The notes under the pieces: model-generated
What the model saw: the letters and a program-made list of their open reading frames with translations, nothing else
Told to the model about the DNA's origin: nothing
Databases searched by the model: none
Origin: Desulfobacteraceae bacterium
Lineage (GTDB): Bacteria > Desulfobacterota > Desulfobacteria > Desulfobacterales > UBA5616
Direction: 5' to 3'
Length of the DNA stretch: 17,765 nt
NCBI GenBank assembly: GCA_030620375.1
Contig: JAUXEW010000027.1
Coordinates: forward strand, 1-17,765
Shown: piece by piece, positions 7,539 to 15,316 of the stretch
Numbering within the stretch: position 1 is the stretch's first letter
Layout: each line of letters begins with the position of its first letter
Position numbers and translations under genes: made by a program

Positions 7539-10500
7539 ATGGATACTAATATGATTACTTTCAAAATGAACGGGCAGGAAGTTCAGGGAAAAGAAGGAGA
7601 GTATATCCTTCAGGTGGCGGAAAATTACCGGGTGGAAATTCCGACCCTGTGCTATCATAAGGCTTTAGAACCGGCAGGTATGTGCCGCCTTTGTATTGTA
7701 GAAGTTTTCGATGGCAAGAGAACCCGTTATGTAACCTCATGCAACTACCCCATATGGGAGGGCATGGAGGTAAGTACAGATACCGAGGCGGTTAACGAAA
7801 TTCGTAAGCTTTTAGTGGAACTGCTGCTTGGACGCTGCCCGGATGTGCCCATCATTAAAAAAATGGCAGCAGAATACGGCATCAAAGAACCGCGCTTTGA
7901 AAAGGAAGAAGAAGGTTGTATTCTCTGCGGACTTTGTACCCGCGTATGCGAAAGGATGGGAAACAGCGCTATCACTCTGACCGGTCGTGGCACAGACATG
8001 AAAGTGGATACTCCCTTCCATGTGCAGACTGACGCCTGTATGGCCTGTGGCGCCTGTGCCACAGTTTGTCCCACAGGGTATATTACTTTTGAGAAGATTA
8101 AAGATGAAATTACAAAGCATAATTTCGAGCTGATTCCTTCCGAATACGATATGGGGCTCAAAGGGAGGAAACCGATTTATGTTCCGTATCCTCAGGCCAT
8201 ACCGAATACACCTGCCATAGACAGAGATGTGTGCGTGCATTTCAAGACAGGCGAGTGTAAAATATGCGCTGATATATGTCCTGCAAAAGCGATTGATCAT
8301 ACCCAGGAGGATGAAATAATCGAACTGGAAGTGGGGTCGATCATTCTTGCTACGGGGTATAAACCGTTTGACCCTTCCGTATCTGATATTTATGGCTATA
8401 CCAAATCCCCGAATGTGATGACGTCAATGGAGTTCGAGCGGATGCTCAGCGCGTCCGGCCCTTACCAGGGGCACGTATTACGGCCTTCAGATAAAAAGAC
8501 ACCCCAAAAAATTGCATGGCTCCAATGCGTCGGTTCCAGAGACATGCATTCGGAATCCAAAAGATATTGTTCTTCAGTTTGCTGTACTTATGCCATCAAG
8601 GAAGCCGTTCTGGCCAAGGAGCACGTTCCGGGCCTTGATGCAGCTATTTTCTATATTGATATCCGGACTCAAGGAAAAGGATTTGAGCGGTATTACAATA
8701 ATGCCAGAGACGTAGCGGGCGTCCGTTTTATCAAGTCAAGGATTTCGTCCCTTTCCACTGTGGACCATACCGGCTGTCTTCGTCTCGGGTACACGGATGA
8801 AACCGGAAGACGTTATGAAGAAGAATTCGACATTGTAGTCTTGTCTGTGGGTATGTGGATTTCTCCCGGGTCGGTTGACCTGGCCCATCATCTGGGCATA
8901 GAATTGGACGCTGACAATTATCCTGTCTTCAGCAGTTTTAATCCGGTCGAAACCTCAAAACCGGGCATTTTTATCGGCGGTGCTTTTCAATCTCCTCAAG
9001 ACATTCCCTCTTCGGTCGTGAGTGCCAGTGCTGCTACCGGTGCAGTAGGCGGAAGTTTGGCTGAGGCCCGATGGTCGCTGACAAGGACAAAGGAAATTCC
9101 GGAAGAGCTTGACCTGCGTGGCGAACCACCCCGTATAGGCGTATTTGTCTGTCGTTGTGGTACCAATATCGCAAGCGTGGTGGATGTCCCTTCGGTGGTG
9201 GAATATGCTCGCACGCTCCCGTTTGTCAATTACGTAACAGATTCTCTTTTTACCTGCTCTCAGGATACTCAGGACGTGATAGTTAAAGCTATTCAGGAGC
9301 ATAATTTGAACCGGCTGGTGGTTGCTGCATGCACACCTCGGACACATGAAGCTATTTTTCAGGAAACAATCATATCCACAGGCCTCAATAAATATCTTTT
9401 TGAGATGGCCAATATTCGAAACCACTGTTCCTGGGTCCATTCACAGGCTCCTGAAATTGCCACGCAAAAGGCCAAAGATCTGGTTCGCATGTCCGTGTTT
9501 AAGTCTGCCCAGATACAGCCCTTGTCGGAAAGTGAATTGGACATTAATCATGATGCCCTTGTCGTAGGCGGCGGCTTAGCCGGTTTGACCGCAGCGAAAA
9601 ATTTGGCTGAACAGGGTTTTTCAACCCATCTGATAGAAAAGAGTGACGTTTTAGGTGGGCAGGCCAGAAGCATTCTACAAACTTGGAAAGGTGAAAATGT
9701 TCAGGAAAATATGGATCGGCTGATTCAAGATGTTCGATCCGACGATAGGATAAACATTCACCTGAAAACCGAAATAAAGCAGGTGGAAGGTTCTGTGGGT
9801 AATTTCCGCACCACCATTTCTATGGAAGATCGGGAGGACGTTCTTGAACACGGAGTTGCCATTATTGCTACCGGCTCTTCAGAGTTAAAGCCGGAAGGTT
9901 ACCTTTACAATCAGAATCCGCGGGTGATGACCGGCCTGGAGCTGGATCAAAAATTGAGTAAAAATGAAGCTTCAATCGAGAAGGCCGGGTCAGCAGTCTT
10001 TATTCAGTGCGTGGGTTCACGCATTCCGGAACGGCCTTATTGTTCCAAGGTCTGCTGCACCCATTCCATTTCGTGTGCTCTCAAGCTCCTTGCGGCAAAC
10101 CCCGAGATGGATGTCTTTATTGTTTACCGGGATATGCGAGCTTACGGTTTGCGTGAAAACCTGTATCGCGAAGCCCGGGAGAAAGGCGTTCATTTTATCC
10201 GATATAATCCGGAAAAGGAATTGACCGTTGATGAGCATAACGGTCAAATTAAGGTGTTGTTTACAGATAGTGTTATTAACCGGAAGATAGAACTCCATCC
10301 TGATTTTCTGGTTCTGGCCAGTGCGATTATACCACCAGAGGACACAGGGATTGCCCGGATGTTTAAAGTGCCTTTAAACGATGACGGTTTTTATGTCGAG
10401 GCGCACGTTAAACTCCGTCCTGTTGATTTCGCTACAGCCGGCGTTTTTGTATGTGGGCTTGCTCACGGACCTAAATCGATTGATGAATCGATTGCCCAGG

Positions 10501-10781
10501 CCCAGGCTGCCGCTGCTCGCGCAGTAACCCTCCTGAGCTTATCAACTTTCAAGATTGGTGGTGTGACGGGTGAGATAAACTCCGCCTATTGTACCGGATG
10601 CGGTGTATGTGTTTCGGTTTGTCCCTACCAGGCCATTAATCTGAACGAAGAGAGTAAGGCCGAAATTAATGAGGCTGTGTGCAAAGGGTGCGGGCTTTGC
10701 GCTGCCTCATGCCGTTCAGGGGCGGCCTCACTGAAAGGCTTTGGCAATGCGGCCATATTCGCCCAGATCAGCGCATTTTAG
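7539..10781 (+). CDS. NuoG-ferredoxin / HdrA / HdrA fusion protein
   Basis: A 1080-residue multi-cofactor protein. Residues 1-190 resemble the NuoG N-terminus: [2Fe-2S] ligands C38, C49, C52 and C68, then two [4Fe-4S] motifs (C127-C137 and C167-C177); the His-Cys cluster of complex I is missing. Residues 195-520 form an HdrA unit without its FAD/CxxC front lobe: PSEYDMGLKGRKPIY continues where the 4558-4944 protein stops, followed by C232, C240, C243 and C247, GSIILATGY and the HdrA cluster cysteines C330, C344, C348 and C349. Residues 530-1000 form a second HdrA unit (VFVCRCGTN, AACTPRTHE, FAD motif VGGGLAG at 676-682, cysteines C824, C835, C839 and C840) that lacks the FPTxDCxxC motif. Two ferredoxins (C1018-C1028, C1048-C1058) end the protein. 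As scaffold it would connect NuoEF, HdrB and ferredoxin. AGG at 7528-7530 serves ATG 7539; start M5 is possible. Confidence 0.9.
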   Translation: MDTNMITFKMNGQEVQGKEGEYILQVAENYRVEIPTLCYHKALEPAGMCRLCIVEVFDGKRTRYVTSCNYPIWEGMEVSTDTEAVNEIRKLLVELLLGRCPDVPIIKKMAAEYGIKEPRFEKEEEGCILCGLCTRVCERMGNSAITLTGRGTDMKVDTPFHVQTDACMACGACATVCPTGYITFEKIKDEITKHNFELIPSEYDMGLKGRKPIYVPYPQAIPNTPAIDRDVCVHFKTGECKICADICPAKAIDHTQEDEIIELEVGSIILATGYKPFDPSVSDIYGYTKSPNVMTSMEFERMLSASGPYQGHVLRPSDKKTPQKIAWLQCVGSRDMHSESKRYCSSVCCTYAIKEAVLAKEHVPGLDAAIFYIDIRTQGKGFERYYNNARDVAGVRFIKSRISSLSTVDHTGCLRLGYTDETGRRYEEEFDIVVLSVGMWISPGSVDLAHHLGIELDADNYPVFSSFNPVETSKPGIFIGGAFQSPQDIPSSVVSASAATGAVGGSLAEARWSLTRTKEIPEELDLRGEPPRIGVFVCRCGTNIASVVDVPSVVEYARTLPFVNYVTDSLFTCSQDTQDVIVKAIQEHNLNRLVVAACTPRTHEAIFQETIISTGLNKYLFEMANIRNHCSWVHSQAPEIATQKAKDLVRMSVFKSAQIQPLSESELDINHDALVVGGGLAGLTAAKNLAEQGFSTHLIEKSDVLGGQARSILQTWKGENVQENMDRLIQDVRSDDRINIHLKTEIKQVEGSVGNFRTTISMEDREDVLEHGVAIIATGSSELKPEGYLYNQNPRVMTGLELDQKLSKNEASIEKAGSAVFIQCVGSRIPERPYCSKVCCTHSISCALKLLAANPEMDVFIVYRDMRAYGLRENLYREAREKGVHFIRYNPEKELTVDEHNGQIKVLFTDSVINRKIELHPDFLVLASAIIPPEDTGIARMFKVPLNDDGFYVEAHVKLRPVDFATAGVFVCGLAHGPKSIDESIAQAQAAAARAVTLLSLSTFKIGGVTGEINSAYCTGCGVCVSVCPYQAINLNEESKAEINEAVCKGCGLCAASCRSGAASLKGFGNAAIFAQISAF

Positions 10782-10827
10782 TCAAGCGGGAGCCTGACCT
10801 TCAACCTTTTTTAAAGGAGGGAATGCC

Positions 10828-12333
10828 ATGCAGGATCGGCCCCTAGACAGGATCAACATTGCCCTTGTGGGAGGTGAGGGGTTTTGCAAAGAGGTCCTTG
10901 AGAAAATCGTAGAGGAATACAAACGTGATATGAACGCTCAGATTGTGGCTGTTGCACACCCGGATCCACAATCTCCCGGTCGCATTTTAGCAGAAAAATT
11001 AGGCCTTAAGACCTTCGATGATTATCATGAACTGTACGACTCCCTTCATGCCATTGATCTTATTACTATTCTTACTCCGAACCAGTCAATTCTAGATGAT
11101 GTTTTAGCCACGAAACCATCTCGTATCAGATTGTTGTCCTATCAGACATTCAGTCTTTTCTGGGGCGCCATGATGGATCGGGCAAAGGAAATCGAAACGG
11201 TTTTAAACGGAATAGAAGATAATATTTTAGTCATTGCACCGGATATGACCATTATGGACGTAAATGAGCCGTTTTTAAAACAGATGAATTATTCCCGAGA
11301 AGAGGTCATCGGCAAGAAATGTCACGAGGTGTTCCAGAAAATCAACCGCATTTGTTCAAATAATATCTACTGCCCTTTAAAGGAAGCCATTAAAACTCAG
11401 TCCGCTAGCCAACGGATCCTAACTCGCCTGGATCATGAGGGTAAAACTCGATATATAGAAGTGACCATCTTTCCTATATGGGAAAAACCTGGTAAGATAT
11501 TAAAATTTATTGAAATCAGTCGTGATGTCACCCAGCGTAAAAAAGAAGAAGAAGAAATAACCACGCGTCTGGAGAAGATGGTTGAGGAAAGAACCCGAGA
11601 ACTGAAGGAAACCTACGCCAAGCTCCTTCATCAAGATAAGATGGTGTCTTTAGGAAAACTGTCTGCCTCAGTAGTTCATGAAATCAACAACCCCAATGCC
11701 GGCATATTGAATCTGATCCTCCTGATGAAACGAATCATCTCAGACGATGGTTTCAATCAGAAAAATATTTCTAAAATTTCCCAGTATCTTAATTTGATGG
11801 AAACGGAAACCCGGCGCATTAGCCGGATTGTTTCAAATCTTTTGACGTTTTCGCGTCAATCCAAGGTCGATCTGGAATACTTGAATGCAAATCAATTGAT
11901 AGAAAAGACGCTTTTATTAAATTTGAATTTACTGAAAATCAATAATGTCCGGGTAGAAAAGAAACTCGCGACGGATTTGCCCGAAATCTATGGCTCTGAA
12001 GATCAACTGTTGCAAGTCTTTATGAATATTATCTCCAATGCAGTTGAGGCTGTTGCGCCAAAGGGAAGCGGAAGGTTGACTATCGAAACACGGAAGAAAC
12101 CGGAAAACGACAGCATTGTCGTCTTGTTCAGCGACACAGGGATCGGTATAACTGACGCAAATATACCCAACCTTTTTGAACCGTTTTTCACAACCAAGAA
12201 GAAGAGTAAAGGTGTTGGGTTGGGTTTATCCGTTGTTTACGGGATCATCGAGGACTATCACGGGTCCATTCATGTTTCATCAAAGGTGGGAGAGGGAACC
12301 ACATTCACCATTGAGTTTCCTTTGAAATTTTGA
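10828..12333 (+). CDS. sensor histidine kinase with dinucleotide-fold N-terminus and PAS
   Basis: A 501-residue soluble kinase with no membrane segment, so it senses a cytoplasmic signal. Residues 9-115 look like a Rossmann domain of the Gfo/Idh or homoserine dehydrogenase type (IALVGGEGFC, then VAVAHPDPQSPG, LITILTPNQ and a KPxRIRLL strand), suggesting NAD(P)(H) or a related nucleotide as ligand. A PAS domain follows (about 122-235) with cysteines C165, C176 and C182, a pattern that could bind metal or respond to redox. A short coiled coil (236-268) leads to the phospho-acceptor H284 in SVVHEINNP, then N400/N404, DTGIG (436-440) and GVGLGLS. AAAGGAGGG upstream is a very strong ribosome site. 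It lies 46 bases after the Hdr fusion and 31 before its regulator. The ligand is inference. Confidence 0.9.
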   Translation: MQDRPLDRINIALVGGEGFCKEVLEKIVEEYKRDMNAQIVAVAHPDPQSPGRILAEKLGLKTFDDYHELYDSLHAIDLITILTPNQSILDDVLATKPSRIRLLSYQTFSLFWGAMMDRAKEIETVLNGIEDNILVIAPDMTIMDVNEPFLKQMNYSREEVIGKKCHEVFQKINRICSNNIYCPLKEAIKTQSASQRILTRLDHEGKTRYIEVTIFPIWEKPGKILKFIEISRDVTQRKKEEEEITTRLEKMVEERTRELKETYAKLLHQDKMVSLGKLSASVVHEINNPNAGILNLILLMKRIISDDGFNQKNISKISQYLNLMETETRRISRIVSNLLTFSRQSKVDLEYLNANQLIEKTLLLNLNLLKINNVRVEKKLATDLPEIYGSEDQLLQVFMNIISNAVEAVAPKGSGRLTIETRKKPENDSIVVLFSDTGIGITDANIPNLFEPFFTTKKKSKGVGLGLSVVYGIIEDYHGSIHVSSKVGEGTTFTIEFPLKF

Positions 12334-12364
12334 TCGTTTTTCGGGGAAGGGGACGGAGGCGTTA

Positions 12365-13705
12365 ATGAGTAACCCAAAAATTCTAATTGTAGATGATGAG
12401 TTGATTTTGCGGGAATCGTTGGCTGAATGGCTTGAAAGGGACGGTTATGAAACGAATACGGCTGCCAGTGGAGAAGATGCCCTTGAAATGGTCAAGGCGA
12501 CTCGGTACGATATCTTGTTTGTGGATATCAAAATGGGAGGTATCAGCGGGCTGGAAGTTTTAAAAAAGGTCAAAGCGGATGATCCTGAAGTGGCAGTAGT
12601 CGTGATAACCGCATACGGCGCAATTGCCACGGCAATTGAAGCCATGAGAAGCGGGGCATATGATTACCTGCTCAAACCTTTTGATCCCAACGAACTGGGG
12701 ATACTGATTGAGAAGATTTTAGACTATCAGGCGCAGGCTCGAGAGAATCAGTTCTTGAAAGAACAGTTCAAGGATCGAACCCGATTTGAGAATATTATCG
12801 GTCAGTCCCGGTCCATGCAAACGGTTTTTGACCTTATCCAGGATATCGCACCCGCAGAATCAACTGTGTTAATTACGGGGGAAACCGGTACCGGAAAAGG
12901 GTTGACAGCCAAGGCGATTCACACCTTGAGCCCACGCTGTGACGGGCCGTTCGTGATGGTCAATTGCGGGGCTATACCTGAACAATTAATGGAGAACGAA
13001 CTTTTCGGACATCAAGCCGGTGCTTTCACGGATGCCAAAACCACCCAAAAAGGGCGATTGGAGTTGGCCCATGACGGCACCCTTTTTCTTGACGAGATCG
13101 GTGAGATTTCAATGCGAATGCAGATTGATTTGCTTCGCGTGCTTGAGGATCGTATATTCTATCGGGTGGGTGGCACTCAGCCACTGGAGGTTGATTTCAG
13201 AGTAATTGCGGCCACCAACCGGGATTTGTTAGAATCCATTAAAGAGGGTGTCTTCAGGGAAGATTTGTATTATCGGCTAAACGTAATTTCATTGCAAATG
13301 CCGCCCTTACGGGAGCGAAAAGAAGATATACCGATGTTGGCGGAACACTTTCTTGCCCGGTTTGCTCAGGAGACTAACAAGTCGATGGATAGTATTCAAC
13401 GGGAGGCGATAGATGAAATGATGCTTTACGAATGGCCCGGCAATGTAAGAGAGCTTGAAAATGCGATTGAACGGGCCGTTGTTGTCGGAAAGAGTAGATA
13501 TCTTATGCCCGAGGACTTGCCTATTTTCCGTCCGGATTTTGTAAAACCACCAAACAACACGCTTAAGGAAATTGAAAAAGCTCACATTATTCAAATCCTC
13601 AAGGACAATGATTGGAACATGTCCAGAAGCGCCAAGATATTAGCTATTGACCGTTCAACACTCTACAGTAAAATTAAACGTTACGATATTCGACAGGCAG
13701 ATTGA
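12365..13705 (+). CDS. sigma54-dependent response regulator, NtrC family
   Basis: A 446-residue transcription activator, partner of the kinase just upstream (31-base gap, GGAGG before ATG 12365). The receiver domain has phospho-acceptor D54 (FVDIKMGG), with T82 and K104 at the usual places. The AAA+ domain shows Walker A GETGTGKG (172-179), Walker B FLDEIGE (241-247) and the sigma54-contact loop as GAFTDA (219-224) in place of GAFTGA. The Fis-type helix-turn-helix is at about 416-440 (NMSRSAKILAIDRSTLYSKIKRY). When phosphorylated it should bind upstream of a -24/-12 promoter and drive open complex formation; the only such promoter I found is that of the GcvH-like operon at 16380-16395. Gene and domain order are standard; the Asp in the loop is a modest oddity. 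Confidence 0.93.
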   Translation: MSNPKILIVDDELILRESLAEWLERDGYETNTAASGEDALEMVKATRYDILFVDIKMGGISGLEVLKKVKADDPEVAVVVITAYGAIATAIEAMRSGAYDYLLKPFDPNELGILIEKILDYQAQARENQFLKEQFKDRTRFENIIGQSRSMQTVFDLIQDIAPAESTVLITGETGTGKGLTAKAIHTLSPRCDGPFVMVNCGAIPEQLMENELFGHQAGAFTDAKTTQKGRLELAHDGTLFLDEIGEISMRMQIDLLRVLEDRIFYRVGGTQPLEVDFRVIAATNRDLLESIKEGVFREDLYYRLNVISLQMPPLRERKEDIPMLAEHFLARFAQETNKSMDSIQREAIDEMMLYEWPGNVRELENAIERAVVVGKSRYLMPEDLPIFRPDFVKPPNNTLKEIEKAHIIQILKDNDWNMSRSAKILAIDRSTLYSKIKRYDIRQAD

Positions 13706-14253
13706 ATATCTCCATCGGACATAAAATTCTCATTTCACCCATAGGTGATTTCGACCCAACTATTATTAGCGAGATCAGTGGGCAAATCAATCGGATATTC
13801 GGGTATTCAACCGAGGTTGTTCCAATGTTAACCGATCTTTCGTTTGCCTATCATACCGGAAGGAAACAGTATCATTCAACGCCAATTCTGGTTAAACTCG
13901 AGACCTTCGCCCCGCCGGAATTTCTCAAAGTCTTGGCAATTACCAGAGTGGATCTCTTTATTCCTATTTTAACTTATGTATTTGGTGAGGCACAGCTAGG
14001 TGGCAAGTCTTGTATCGTATCCACTTGCCGTCTCAATGAAGATAATTGGTCCGTTGAACCGGAAAGGCTCTTTAAGGCGCGTATCGTCAAGGAAGCCATC
14101 CATGAACTCGGGCACACCTTCAACCTCAGACATTGCAAGAGTAACGACTGCATTATGAACTATTGCCGGGGGATAGAAGAGGTCGATTTAAGAACGGATC
14201 AACTCTGTCGGTACTGCAAGGTACTTTTGGCGGATGAAGAAAAACGCCTTTAA
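13702..14253 (+). CDS. amzA: archaemetzincin-type zinc metalloprotease
   Basis: A 183-residue protein with the complete archaemetzincin signature: HELGHTFNLRHC supplies HExxHxxxxxHC, followed by CIM and later CRYC, i.e. four extra cysteines for a second zinc site. Archaemetzincins (COG1913) are small, mostly archaeal or vertebrate-type proteases with scattered bacterial members; the substrate is unknown. No signal peptide is seen, so it acts in the cytoplasm. The start is TTG 13702, which overlaps the regulator's TGA (13703-13705), a sign of translational coupling; AGG lies about six bases upstream. A start at another codon is possible but would cut into conserved strands. It ends 22 bases before the convergent GcvH-like gene. 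Why a protease is coupled to this two-component system is not clear. Confidence 0.87.
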   Translation: MNISIGHKILISPIGDFDPTIISEISGQINRIFGYSTEVVPMLTDLSFAYHTGRKQYHSTPILVKLETFAPPEFLKVLAITRVDLFIPILTYVFGEAQLGGKSCIVSTCRLNEDNWSVEPERLFKARIVKEAIHELGHTFNLRHCKSNDCIMNYCRGIEEVDLRTDQLCRYCKVLLADEEKRL

Positions 14254-14275
14254 TCGGGAGATGATCCGCCATTTG

Positions 14276-15208
14276 TTATGTATGGAGAAATAACCGGGTC
14301 AGCCGCTTCCAGCCGATTTGAGGCATGTTTCCATAAATATCGTCGACCAGCTGGCCACCGTCGGCAGCCAGCGGACCGGAATGCACTTCGATCAAATCGA
14401 CCAGCCGGTCCACGTCTTCCGACAATAGATTTTTGGATTCTCTACCTATAACCAGGTTTTTTAAATCCCGGCGGATATTTTTAGCATGGACCCGTATGAG
14501 CCATCCTTCTGTATAAGGCGCTTTGTTTGCTATATTCGCCTGCTCCATTAACTTTGAGTTTACCGCAGTTACGACACCGCTCACCGGGGAACGAACCTGT
14601 GCTTTATTGCCTCCGCGTTCAATCAGGATGTCCGAGCGGTTCTGTTCGACGATTTGACCGATCAACGGAGATTCTATTCGATCCATTGGACCCATTGTTT
14701 TCATAATAAAATCATCCAATCCCACTCGAACTTCCGCATCTTCCTCGATTTTTACCCAGGCATGCCCCTCATGAAGATAATACCCCTGGGGCATCTTAAA
14801 TCCATTAATATCCATGACATCAATGGGCTTGGTAATAGTACGGACGGTAAATTCATCGTGAAAAAACTGATCAAATTCACAAGAGCCACATTGATAATCC
14901 TGAAAACATGGCCTAAAATTGATCCGTCGTTTCATAGAATGAATGCAAGGGAGACGAAAAGGGGATGATGAAGCGGCTAATAACTTATCTTTCCAGAATA
15001 CGATCTTTTTTCGTTTGCCTTCTGGTATTTTGCCGGATTCCAGAGTTTTTTTATTTTCCATCGCGATATTCTTTAAAGCTCTGTCATAAGGGCATAAGGT
15101 GCAGTCGAAATTTGTACGGCAGTATTTTTTTCGAACTACCCCGCACTGCATCCAGATGCAAGGATAAGATTGATATGAAGCGCTTTCCTCTAAGCGGGTC
15201 GTTTGCAT
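14276..15208 (-). CDS. GcvH-like protein with Cys-rich N-terminus (copy 1)
   Basis: A 310-residue protein from ATG 15208, chosen because AAGGAAGG lies five bases upstream; a GTG at 15229 would add seven residues. The N-terminal 115 residues hold two related Cys motifs (C17, C22, C30, C36, C39 and C88, C101, C107, C110) that could bind zinc or an Fe-S cluster. Residues 143-245 resemble glycine cleavage H protein (YYLHEGHAWVKIE, RVGLDDF, SPVSGVV, PYTEGWLIRV). In true GcvH the lipoyl lysine sits seven residues before SPVSG; here that position is Gly (G200), with K202 two residues later, so normal lipoylation is doubtful. The C-terminal 40 residues (GPLAADGGQL, IGWKRLTRLFL) are shared with the upstream paralogue. 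The P-T-L subunit genes of glycine cleavage are absent nearby. Function unknown; GcvH-like proteins accompany Hdr-like systems in some sulfur oxidisers. Confidence 0.85.
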   Translation of the reverse strand: MQTTRLEESASYQSYPCIWMQCGVVRKKYCRTNFDCTLCPYDRALKNIAMENKKTLESGKIPEGKRKKIVFWKDKLLAASSSPFRLPCIHSMKRRINFRPCFQDYQCGSCEFDQFFHDEFTVRTITKPIDVMDINGFKMPQGYYLHEGHAWVKIEEDAEVRVGLDDFIMKTMGPMDRIESPLIGQIVEQNRSDILIERGGNKAQVRSPVSGVVTAVNSKLMEQANIANKAPYTEGWLIRVHAKNIRRDLKNLVIGRESKNLLSEDVDRLVDLIEVHSGPLAADGGQLVDDIYGNMPQIGWKRLTRLFLHT

Positions 15209-15316
15209 GTTGCCTTCCTTTGATTGCACCTAAATTGAGCGTTTTTCAAGTTTGCCGTAGATGCGGTAAAATTGGAACCGCTCAGATTAGGTTAAAGTGA
15301 TTTTCGGGACATGGCA

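Noticed and set aside
8955..9440. 161-residue minus-strand frame within the HdrA fusion
   Set aside because: Antisense shadow; the plus strand carries clear HdrA motifs throughout.
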